Source: Ichthyosporea sp. XGB-2017a (Eukaryota; Opisthokonta; Ichthyosporea). From it: 28,223 nt of DNA. The DNA is taken from contig PDIM01000054.1 in assembly GCA_002811675.1 (NCBI GenBank), positions 75,428-103,650 on the forward strand. Direction: 5' to 3'. The position numbers were made by a program, and so were the translations under genes. Positions within the stretch are counted from its first letter, which is position 1. Each line of letters begins with the position of its first letter. The notes under the pieces were generated by a model. That model was not told the origin of the DNA. It did no database searches and saw only the letters and a program-made list of their open reading frames with translations. This document shows, one piece after another, positions 8,821 to 17,580 of this stretch.

Positions 8821-11116
8821 GTATTTGGAACGGCGAGTCCTCACTTACGACATTTTTCATGCATAACTTTTCTTGTTTAAACATTAATCGATCTTTCACA
8901 TCCTTGGGAAGATACGATTTTTCAATATACTTCCTAAAATCTTCGTAATTAAGGTCGCTAAGCTCGTTAAATACATTCTGTCGACACATGCTAAAGAGAG
9001 AGCTATTGTATGATTTCAGAATGTCCAAAGTCATTGCCGTTTTCAGCAAAGCTACCGTCGCATCCCCGGTTAATGCCCCTTTCATCTTCAAGACCGTTTC
9101 CCCAAGTTCATTTTTCAAACCCAAATTTGCACCACACAGGTAAAGATAAATGGCCGAGTTGGCTGCACACATACGAATGGCAGTATGCAAAAGTCGATCA
9201 CCTGTTTTGTGATTTGACAATTGATTGACATCGCAACGTCCCTCTGAGAACAATATGTGCAGCATTTCCCAGTCATCGTTTTGAATGGCCAAGGAGCATG
9301 GGTCCTTTATGTAAAACCAGCCATCGTGACCACAGTAATACGGCGAGTCTTTGGCACTAAGGGTTGATGTACAAGGGTGTCCCCCATGAATAAAGGATGA
9401 CCTATGCTGATAGTCGGCTCTTGACAAAAGTGAAAAAGATTCACTCCTTTCTATATCCATCCCATTGCCAATGTCCCTATCTTCATCCTCCTCCAGTCCT
9501 GCCGTGTACAGAGTAGAAATGCGACGGGTCCTTCGTAGGGGCCCGATCGCGTAATCATCACTACTTCCTTCAGAAGACCATGATGCATTTGACCCACGGG
9601 CAGCTTGCATAAAGCGTACACCATCACGCGACAACTGAAAAGAAGATAAGCGTCTTGGGCGGTTTTGTCGACTATGTTCCCTTTGAGCTGGAATCGAGTT
9701 TGCCCTTTCATTCGCAGCGGGACTGCTATTAAGCCCCACTACACAGGAATTGTTTGCAATGGCTGGAGGAACTCCCATCTTATCGCGCTTGAGAGAAACG
9801 GGGTAATTGGCACGAATGAGCAATGAAACCAGATCCCGGTCTCTACTTCTTACTGCAGTTTGTATAGCGTTATGTGGAAGCTTCAGCAAAGAATTTGTTT
9901 CGAAATTTTCTATTGACTCTGGGTTATGAAGTTGATTATTCACAAGCAGCCTTCGTGATCGCTCTATAGTTGCAATTCTATTGGCCCTTTCAGCTGCACC
10001 TCCCCGCCCGTCCCCTACTACAGCACTTGCATCATCAAGAGAAGCCCCATCTGAATGCCCATTTTTATCGTTTTGCAATCGGGTCCAGTCCCTCTGTCGC
10101 TCTAAACAGCAATAACGTTCCTTTTCCACAGCCCAAGAACTGTCAAATCCATCACTATCAACATTACCGTTCACCAATTTTGCCCATTCTTCCCCATAAG
10201 GCACATCCTGCAGAACAGGGCAAGTAGCACAGCTACACGAGTCGGCTAGGGACTCATTAGGTGATGACACTGCCGGTATCAGCTCTCCATTACCATCTTT
10301 ATACAACTGTAAACTCTCGCTATCCAGCGACAAAGAAGATGCAGATAATGTTCCGCAACAACATAACTCTTGGTCACAGACACTAGTCGACGTTTGTACA
10401 TTTTCTCCACTCCTGATACCACTTCCATCATTTACCACAGACCTTATCTTTCCCTCTTCCCTAGTGGGGCCCACCCTATCGTCCTCTTGAGTAGATGACT
10501 TCTTTTCAAGTTCCCGGCGAAGCGCATGCTTGACCAATTCGTATTGCATTGTAACAAAGAAATAATGAGCCACGGATGGATACACACCGTACGGTCTGTT
10601 TAAGTCCATGCCAGTGTTATCAATTAACATCTTTGCACATTCCAGCGTCTTTCGGTCACATCGACGAGTAATCTCCAATTGAGTGAACCAAACATCGTCC
10701 ATCACAGGTACTCCGTGATGCAGCAGCACTCGCATACAATCCCCACTCCCCTGGCACAGCGCAATCTCCACCAGGGAGCGCCCTAGACTATCCCGATCTA
10801 ACAGCAGCCCCAGATCCCGTGTGTGCCTCAGCAGAACCCTCAGACAATCCCCGTGATTCAATGACACTGCCAGATGATACACAGACCCAAAAGCATTTCG
10901 CACGTTCGTAGGGCATCCTAACTTCAGTAGTAATCGCAATGCATCCACTCGATTCATTGCCACTGCTTTGTGCACAGGCAACGATCCATTCATATTCCTC
11001 TCCGCGATATCCAGTCCACAATCCATAACAAGCCACACAATCCGTTCCAGATCATTCTCCCCAACTGCCTCGTGGAGGGGATACGTCCCCATCGACGACG
11101 CTACTACAGGACTCAT
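8816..11116 (-). CDS. ankyrin-repeat protein with a SOCS-box-like C-terminus (ASB-like)
   Basis: One exon encodes 766 residues from the ATG at 11116; the three codons upstream begin with TTG and are not used. Four ankyrin repeats are visible at about residues 10-140 (YPLHEAV, LPVHKAV, VYHLAVSLNHGDCLRVLL). A low-complexity middle follows, with another repeat-like stretch (AIQTAVRSRDRDLVSLLI). More repeats sit near the end (WEMLHILFSEGRCDVNQL, LLHTAIRMCAANSAIYLYL). Residues 706-746 fit a SOCS box: SLFSMCRQNV (706-715) matches the Elongin B/C-binding BC-box pattern, and LPKDVKDRLMF (736-746) sits where a Cullin box is expected. Proteins of this type recruit substrates to Cullin-RING ubiquitin ligases. 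The second Pro of a classic LPxP Cul5 box is missing, so the Cullin partner is uncertain. Ankyrin repeats are certain; the SOCS box is a motif-based inference. Confidence 0.82.
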   Translation of the reverse strand: MSPVVASSMGTYPLHEAVGENDLERIVWLVMDCGLDIAERNMNGSLPVHKAVAMNRVDALRLLLKLGCPTNVRNAFGSVYHLAVSLNHGDCLRVLLRHTRDLGLLLDRDSLGRSLVEIALCQGSGDCMRVLLHHGVPVMDDVWFTQLEITRRCDRKTLECAKMLIDNTGMDLNRPYGVYPSVAHYFFVTMQYELVKHALRRELEKKSSTQEDDRVGPTREEGKIRSVVNDGSGIRSGENVQTSTSVCDQELCCCGTLSASSLSLDSESLQLYKDGNGELIPAVSSPNESLADSCSCATCPVLQDVPYGEEWAKLVNGNVDSDGFDSSWAVEKERYCCLERQRDWTRLQNDKNGHSDGASLDDASAVVGDGRGGAAERANRIATIERSRRLLVNNQLHNPESIENFETNSLLKLPHNAIQTAVRSRDRDLVSLLIRANYPVSLKRDKMGVPPAIANNSCVVGLNSSPAANERANSIPAQREHSRQNRPRRLSSFQLSRDGVRFMQAARGSNASWSSEGSSDDYAIGPLRRTRRISTLYTAGLEEDEDRDIGNGMDIERSESFSLLSRADYQHRSSFIHGGHPCTSTLSAKDSPYYCGHDGWFYIKDPCSLAIQNDDWEMLHILFSEGRCDVNQLSNHKTGDRLLHTAIRMCAANSAIYLYLCGANLGLKNELGETVLKMKGALTGDATVALLKTAMTLDILKSYNSSLFSMCRQNVFNELSDLNYEDFRKYIEKSYLPKDVKDRLMFKQEKLCMKNVVSEDSPFQIQ

Positions 11117-11444
11117 CAAAATCAAATCAACCGCCTATCACTTATCTACTTATAAATTCACACGATATCAAAATCACCTCAACAAAAGATTCTTCTTCTT
11201 CTTTTCCTTATCTTCCTCCTTTTTACCTTTTTTCTTTCTTTCTTTTCCAAATCTAACCAACTCAATTTCTCAACAAAAAAAACAATTTCCAAACTTTCAT
11301 TTTTTCTCCACATTCATAGTCAGCTGTACTTATTTTTTTTTTCTACCGGTTTTTTCATAACAAAAAGGCGGCATTCTTATGGATTAGATTTCGACCAATC
11401 AGCGCTCGCTATTAATTTTCATTTTCTTTCTTTTTTGGCATTTT

Positions 11445-11542
<98 letters not shown>

Positions 11543-11618
11543 GTGTTTTTTTATTTTGCAAAAGTTTTGTTTTCATGTTTTTTGTTTTTTGTTTTTTTTT
11601 GTTTTTCTTTTCTTTTCT
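11117..11618. promoter_or_regulatory. upstream region of the ankyrin gene, with a CCAAT box and a long poly-T tract
   Basis: No gene is seen. Next to the ankyrin start the plus strand is pyrimidine-rich, so the ankyrin leader is A/G-rich. A CCAAT box lies at 11395-11399 (GACCAATCAGCG) and a TTTTGGCA element at 11433-11440. A 101-base T-rich tract follows at 11441-11541. On the minus strand an AATAAA (plus-strand TTTATT near 11549-11554) could serve as the poly(A) signal of CFAP206. The phenylalanine-only reading frame across the T tract is not a gene. Confidence 0.45.
11441..11541. repeat. long poly-T tract
   Basis: 101 bases are thymine except for a C at 11457 and AA at 11492-11493. It lies between the CFAP206 3' end and the ankyrin promoter. 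Its exact length is likely to be unreliable in any assembly. Confidence 0.9.
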
Positions 11619-13819
11619 TTAGCTTAGAATCACATCCTGCTCAAATTTAAGTGTAAGATCAACCACTTCGGCTTTTTGACTCTTCCCACGTAGTCCAACA
11701 ATATAGTTTGCACGCTTAGGCACTTTACTCTTTCCGTCCTTGCGGGTATTAACGGCCTGGTCTTTCGGTGCGTAGTGTTGGGTAAAGCTTTCTCTTCGGA
11801 AGTGAGAAAGGTTTGTTTGCATTGAAATAGTTTTCTTTTGTCGTAAATTGGCAAGTTTTATGGCTTTGCGTCGCAATTCCCATTCATTCCAATCATAATC
11901 CTTCACAAGGTTTGACTCGACTGGGTGGATCTCTGTTTGGATACCATTGTCTCGTTTGCTGACATTGTGCACTTTGAGCTTGGTATCCCCACGACTCGAA
12001 TGGTAAGGTGTTATTGCCGCAAAATGAGAGTGCAGATTGCAAAGATTAATTAATTCTGGGGTTTGTTTGGCCAAATTGACAATCTGCCCAATGTAGCCAT
12101 CAGGATCTTTAGCAAATTCCATTGCTGCTTTCTTGTTTATAAAGGTAAAATACTGTTCTCGAAATTCAACAAGTCCAATGGAGGGTCGCCCTGGAAGAAG
12201 CATCCTATCTCTTGCAGCCAAGGTCCATGCACAATATCCATTAAACTGGAGTACCAGAGATCTGAAATTTGGGGTGCTCTCTTGAAATATAACTCGCAAA
12301 GGCGCCACAGATTCTGGATCGATCTTATCCTTCGCAGATGAAGAAGATTTCATATCTGCTGCACTTTCGATATTATCTGTGAGATCAATAACATCACTGC
12401 TGTTTTCAGCACTCTCCTGAGCCTCCTTCCACATCTCCTGCACAGTGGTGTACACATCTTCGTCTTTCATCTTCCCTTCCCCTTGACCCTTGGCCATCTT
12501 GGTAAATCCAAGCAGTTTGACAATCACATCCGCCCTTAGTGAAATAACGAACATCTCATCTTGAAAATTGGACCATAGCATAGCTAACGCAGCAAAATGA
12601 GGAAACACCTGCTCAGTTGGTACTGCTGTTTTTGATTTGACAGACTCTTTTAGGCTTTCAATATGCCCTTGAAATTTGCTTTCTAAATTGGAAACTGTTT
12701 GCCGTGCCCGTAATACATCACCCAGAATAACTTTAAAAAGCCCCCCACTTTGTCTGGCATTGATAAGTGCCTCTGTGAAGATCCTATGGTGAACGGATTT
12801 TTCTGAAAAGTCGTCCTGATCTTTTACTTCACCTATTTCTTCAAGCCCTTTAACTATCTGTTCTGCAAAAGCATTTAAGGCTGCGCCTTCCCTCGTCAGC
12901 TTTTCAGCCATTCCGTCTAATTCACTCTTTAAAAAAGGGGGGATGTTATCAATCCCTTCACCCCCTTTACCACATTCCTTATTGAACAAACTAATCCCTG
13001 AGATAAGTTGACTCAAATCCTTTAAGTGAGTCTCTTTGTCTTTCTTTGGAAGACTTACAAACGTTCCCAATTCAGACTATTAAAAATAACAAAAATGAAA
13101 AAATAAGCATTTGTGAAACAAACTTTTGGACCACACAGAGTGCTGTTCTCCTTACCTGAGGAAAGACAGATTCCAACGCGGCTGAAGTTTCCCTGACTGT
13201 ATTCATATTTGTAGGTGCTCCAACCCCGCTCTTGAGGAGAATATAAGTGACAATCTTCTTATAACAAGTTTCAAACTCAGATACGATTCGAGGTCTACAG
13301 TCAGTGATCTCCCTTAGAACGGAACTTAGCTTGTTCTGGGTGACATTTCTATGCTCTTGGAGAAATTCCTCCTGATTTACATATCGCGTGTCAAAGCACG
13401 CTTGCATTTTGATTGTATCTAACCCTATAGAGTTTTTCTCAAGCAAACGCTGCACCGAGGCGAGGATAAGTTTGCGGACGTCATTTTTATTAAACGTCTG
13501 CTCCACAGAAAAGCCATTAGTAGGGTCCAGAACGACTGACTTGACCATAAAACTCGCAAGTGTTTCATCGACAATCTTTTACAGTGGAAGAGAAAATCAG
13601 TAGGGCACGAAGAGCAAACAACAATACAATCCGAATTAGTAAAATTGAGTATTAAAAGCCGCGATTTCTTCCCTTTGCCTTTTGTTTGATTGCATTTCAA
13701 TTTCTAATCTTGACCTCTCTGTTTTCTCTGCAACTCACCTCTCCATGTCTTCCACATTCTCGAATAATGTCATTAATGATCGTTTTGATCACATTAGATG
13801 AAGTTTCTTCTTTCGACAT
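11619..13819 (-). CDS. CFAP206: cilia- and flagella-associated protein 206 (FAP206), radial spoke 2 adaptor
   Basis: Three exons (13819-13739, 13575-13156, 13076-11619) encode 652 residues; human CFAP206 has about 620. Introns 13576-13738 (GTGAGT...AAAAG) and 13077-13155 (GTAAGG...ATAG) are phase 0. CFAP206 docks radial spoke 2 and the dynein c tail onto axonemal doublet microtubules. Exon 1 gives IIRECGRHGE. Exon 2 gives FMVKSVVLDP, LDTIKMQ, the EEFLQEHR segment and ALESVFPQ. Exon 3 begins SELGTFVSLPKKDKE and includes FNKECGKGGEGIDNIPP, FNGYCAWTLAARDRMLLPG and FAKDPDGYI; these are all landmarks of this family. The basic C-terminal tail (DYDWNEWELRRKAIKLANLRQ) is also typical. RSPH4/6 lies upstream on the same strand. 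A possible promoter element (TTTTGGCACAAT) is about 190 bases upstream. No defect is seen. Confidence 0.93.
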
Positions 13820-14229
13820 GGTGACTTCTTTTCTATTTCTTTCTTTCTTTTTTCTTGTTTGACTTTATGTTTAAGATTTCCTCTTCCCCATCCCAAAAAA
13901 TCTCCCTTTTAGTCAATACAAAACAAATACAAAAGCCAAAAAAAAAAAAAAAAAAAACCAAAAAAAAAAAAAAGCCACATGCAAAAGCAAAAATAAAAAT
14001 TGTTATTGTGCCAAAACCAAAAAAAAAAACTTTTTGNNNNNNNNNNNNNNNNNNNNNNNNNNNNNNNNNNNNNNNNNNNNNNNNNNNNNNNNNNNNNNNN
14101 NNNNNNNNNNNNNNNNNNNNNNNNNNNNNNNNNNNNNNNNNGTTTCTTAGGTGGTTTTCTTTTTGCTGCGACTGAGATTGGAAGGGCGTAAGTTAAATGG
14201 GAAAGTAGGCCTGTGGAGTGTTTAATACT
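13820..14229. other. intergenic region with assembly gap between RSPH4/6 and CFAP206
   Basis: This 410-base stretch holds the CFAP206 promoter and the end of RSPH4/6. A and T homopolymers dominate. A TTTTGGCACAAT element (minus strand, 14016-14005) lies about 190 bases from the CFAP206 start. Positions 14037-14141 are unknown bases. On the minus strand, ATTAAA (14226-14221) directly after the RSPH4/6 stop may be its poly(A) signal. Reading frames that run through the gap are artefacts. Confidence 0.6.
14037..14141. other. assembly gap (105 N)
   Basis: A run of 105 N begins just after an A-tract and a short T-run (left edge ...AAAACTTTTTG). This suggests that assembly failed in a homopolymer-rich intergenic segment. 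Any regulatory sites here are invisible. Confidence 0.98.
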
Positions 14230-16024
14230 TTAGTCGTCTTCTTCTTCCTCGTCCTCTTCACCACCTTCTTCATTTTCGCTTCCTTCTGCCTCTCTTGCAG
14301 CGGCTGCCTTCGCCTCTTCGAGGGCCTTCTCTTCTTCAGCGGTTGGATCTTCGCTCTCATTACAACCACTCTCTTCAGTGACTTCAAATTCAGGGTTGGC
14401 CGCCGGAAGGACCAGGGGAGTGTACTGACTAGGAGCGTATTTCTGTCCCCATCCAATGTAAATGTTTGCAAACTTAAGGCCATTCGCAACTGCGCATGCT
14501 CCTGGCCACGCCTGGGACCTCAAAAGTACGGGAGAAAACTGAGGTGCAAAGTTTGAAGACACCCTTGCCGACCAGGCGGGGATACCCTCAAGTTCTTCGT
14601 CTTCGGAAACTGGCCCCAGGAGGGATGGGCCAGATTCTGGCTCAATCTCAGGCTCTTCCTGATCGTCTTCACCCTCTTCGTCATCATCATCCCTTTCTTC
14701 CTTTGGAGGTGCTGGATTAAACCACACAGTTCTTCCTTGGGGTAGAATATACTGTTGATGATGCACCCAGTTGGTCAGGTTTGTCAATTCTCGAGGTGGA
14801 AATCCTCCAAATTCAGGATTCACAATGTATGCGTCTTTTGGCCCTTCCAGGTCCTCATCCCCATCTTCTCCTTCTTCAAATACATAATATCCCGCGGGAC
14901 TAATATCACATGTGGCTGAAATTCGGGCAATTTGTGCGCGCAAATAGTTCTTTTCAACTCCAGGAAACTCGGGGTAAGACTCAATTTGATGTTCTAGATT
15001 TCCATAAAGAAACTTTGTGATATGTCTAGCTGCACAAATCTGCTGAGGAGTAACATTGGGAAGCTTTATCCATGGCTGACCGACTAGTAAATACAGTGCA
15101 AAAAATAAAATTAACAAAGAAGAAAACTGTAAGCATCCCAACAATCCAAAATCCGAAAACGACCTCTTTTAAAGTTTCTCATGGCACTTACGTTCACTGC
15201 AGACCCAGTAGTTGTATTTGTTTGCTCCTGTCTTTGTTTCCTTGGGAATCGTTACCTTTGGTTTCACTTGGGGAACAGGCAACACATCTTTCTCACCTTC
15301 TTCACCTTCTTCCTCTTCTGGTTTTTCCTCTTCCACCTCAACTTCTGGCTCTTCCTCTTCTTCCTCTTCACCTTCCCCCTCTTTGTACTCCCCTTCTACT
15401 ATGTAGTAGTTTCCTTTCAGACCAAACATTTTACCCCAGAAGCGAACTGTCTGTAAAGGCTCCGTATCGCAGAGCTTTTTAAGAGCGAGCATCAATTTAA
15501 AGGATTCCGCTTTACCAAGCCCGACACCAGCTGACTGAAACATAGAAAAGGTGCTCAAAACATCTGGTAAGGCTGGATTATCATAGGCCTCCGCATCGGG
15601 ATCATCAGGATCCATTGTTAGAAACAAAGATTTTTGCATATTAGCATTAGCCACTTGATCAGCGTTATCTTCAAGCGTTTCTCCCTGAGTGATCGATGCA
15701 TCCGGCTCTTGTTCCGAAAGATATCTAGATCTTTTAATTTCATACGACAATTCTTCAAATACATCACATGCATTCTCAGGTTTCTCTTCCAAAAGCTTTA
15801 AAACTACATCGCTTAAATGATCATACCTAAATTTGTTTCCAAAGGTTACATTCATTAGCAAAAATCCAACAAAGTCTTGCATCAAACTCCTTTTCAGGGA
15901 CGTTCTTTTCTTTCATTTTTACTTCCTTGGTCCCAAATACTTACAAATTCGTTCCCGAAACTGTACTTTTGGTCATTAAATAAGCCTTAGCTTGATCAAC
16001 ATCAACTTGATCAACCGCCGACAT
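14230..16024 (-). CDS. RSPH4A: radial spoke head protein RSPH4/6 (RSPH4A/RSPH6A homologue)
   Basis: Three exons (16024-15945, 15826-15192, 15083-14230) encode 522 residues. Introns are 15827-15944 (GTAAGT...TTTAG) and 15084-15191 (GTAAGT...CTAG). RSPH4/6 forms the radial spoke head, which contacts the central pair and governs the motile beat. The spliced protein carries the family landmarks: AKAYL, SGTNLYDHLSDVV across intron 1, and EKPENACDVFEELS. PKETKTGANKYNYWVCSE leads across intron 2 to LGQPWIKLPNVTPQQI. YLRAQIARISATCDISPAGYY and the Trp/Pro-rich NIYIGWGQKYAPSQYTP complete it. Acidic Glu/Asp runs break exon 2, the middle of exon 3 and the last 30 residues, as in other family members. Both introns must be removed to recover YDHLSD and WIKLPNV, which settles the splice sites. 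RSPH4A and RSPH6A are vertebrate duplicates, so the symbol is approximate. Confidence 0.94.
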
Positions 16025-16356
16025 GATTGATTGAATGAATATGTGAAAGATTAACTTTTTGACGAAAACAAATCTTCCTCCCTTACTATGTGTACGCTCT
16101 TTCCTTTACTTCACAAAATCAACTCCCCCCCCCCTTTATATGCTCTACTCTTCCAAACACACTAATCAAAGCAGCAATTCTCTTTCAAAAAAAGCACCCG
16201 TCTTTTTTCAAAGCACTTTTTCATTTTATCAAAAACAAAAAAAGCAAAGGATAAAAAAAAGAAAAGAAAACACACCCTTCATTCACTCACTAAAATAAAA
16301 AGAAAAAAAAAAGAAAAACTTTTTGGCACAAAGTAAAATAAAATCAAAAAAAGCCG

Positions 16357-16369
16357 GTTTCCTAGCAAC
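16357..16369. promoter_or_regulatory. RFX X-box upstream of RSPH4/6
   Basis: GTTTCC-T-AGCAAC matches the X-box layout of two half-sites (GTTNCC and RGNAAC) with a one-base spacer. It lies 333 bases upstream of the RSPH4/6 ATG. RFX factors drive ciliary genes through such sites in animals, and radial spoke head genes are typical targets. Only one copy was found by eye in the window. Confidence 0.55.
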
Positions 16370-16491
16370 ATTAGCTATATTAGTCCATCACGGATATAGA
16401 GGGTCAGAAATTTACACCTTATTAGGGAAAAACGTGTCTATATGAAGGGAATTATGGAGGGAAATAGTCGCATTACGAGAGGTGATCTGTG

Positions 16492-16496
16492 ATTGG
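16492..16496 (-). promoter_or_regulatory. CCAAT box upstream of RSPH4/6
   Basis: CCAAT within TCAACCAATCAC on the minus strand, 468 bases upstream of the RSPH4/6 start and in the same orientation as the gene. It fits an NF-Y site, though a five-base core alone is weak evidence. Confidence 0.25.
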
Positions 16497-16609
16497 TTGA
16501 TTTGGTGAATTCTTTCAGTAAATTTTTTTGGCTTTTTTTTTTCAGAATGGTTTTTTTGTATTTTCATTTCATTTTTTCACTTTGGTTTTTTATTTTTTTG
16601 AGTTGAAGA

Positions 16610-16622
16610 TTTTTTTTTTTTT

Positions 16623-16655
<33 letters not shown>
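16610..16655. repeat. poly-T tract
   Basis: Two thymine runs (16610-16625 and 16629-16655) are separated by GTA, in the RSPH4/6 upstream region. Confidence 0.85.
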
Positions 16656-17212
16656 AGGCGCTTTTTTGCCTGATGTTTCAATTTTTCCTCATAAAATACA
16701 AAGTTATACAAAGAAAAATAAGAAATACACAAAATGAGCACAGTGGCAGTGGATAGTTCACAGTGGTACACAACTTTGTGTACACATACAAGACCACCAC
16801 TCTATACAAAACCACACACCTGACACCTTCACACCTATGCAATGCACACAGCACACTATTTACTATAAGTTTCACTCATCAGATTTCATGAAATCACTAC
16901 AAAGTTTTTGTCAGTCCCGTTTTGTACAACACGATTTCCCGAGTTTTCTTTTTTTCCCTTTCACGTTTTCAGCCCGCAACTATAAAACTCACACAAGGAA
17001 ACCAAGTTCTAGTGTCCCTTGAAGGAAACTGCACCAAGATCCCGAGTTGCAGCATGGAGAGTGGAGACTGGTTGGATAAGTAATGATGTCATAAAGTCTG
17101 CAAAGTTTGTATTTTCTGCACAACCAAGTTGCTGCAGTCTCGATCCCTCTTTTGTTTCTTTTTCTCAATTTGCTTTTATTTGGGTTTTCCTTGCTCAGTT
17201 TGTTCTTCTTCT

Positions 17213-17214
<2 letters not shown>

Positions 17215-17278
<64 letters not shown>
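17215..17278. repeat. 64-base poly-T run
   Basis: An uninterrupted run of thymine, preceded by a CTT repeat and followed by C and further T runs. It lies about 300 bases upstream of the Ser/Asn-rich gene. Confidence 0.95.
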
Positions 17279-17580
17279 CTTTTTTTTTTTCTTTTGCCCT
17301 TTTAAAGTTGTAAATTAGAATCAGCGAATAGTTTGGTAGAAAAAAAAACAAAAGGAAAAAAAGAAGGGTAAATACGTTTTTAGATTTTGATTTAGAAATC
17401 TCTTTTTTTTTTTGTCTGTTGTATTGATTGAGAACTGGGCGTTCAAAATTTCAGATTTTGTATTTAATCAAAAAGACCCATAACAATAGTGTATTCATCT
17501 CTTTCTCTCTTTCTCACAATCTCTTTACACACACACACACTCACTCACGCAGTGAAAAGAAAATACACACGCCATAAATC

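Larger units (their letters stand above)
16025..17580. promoter_or_regulatory. 1.56 kb divergent intergenic region between RSPH4/6 and the Ser/Asn-rich gene
   Basis: No convincing gene is present. Near RSPH4/6 lie A/C-rich leader-like sequence, a TTTTGGCACAAA element (16321-16332), an X-box (16357-16369) and an inverted CCAAT box (ATTGG at 16492-16496). T tracts occur at 16610-16655 and 17215-17278. Positions 16740-16890 are CA-rich and contain an 18-base palindrome (16766-16783). A TATAAAA at 16981-16987 and a TGATGTCA CRE/ATF-like site (17085-17092) could belong to the plus-strand gene, which would then have a long leader or a 5' intron. CT and CA microsatellites lie at about 17500-17545. 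Confidence 0.4.

Noticed and set aside
11435-11650. Phenylalanine-only frame
   Set aside because: It is a translation of a poly-T tract; the same applies to the frames near 16528-16737 and 17019-17351.
13855-14191. Reading frames running through the N gap
   Set aside because: Unknown bases create artificial open frames.
15827-15885. In-frame extension of RSPH4/6 exon 2 into intron 1 (SLMQDFVGF...)
   Set aside because: The intron happens to stay open here, but removing it joins SGTNL to YDHLSD, which matches the family.
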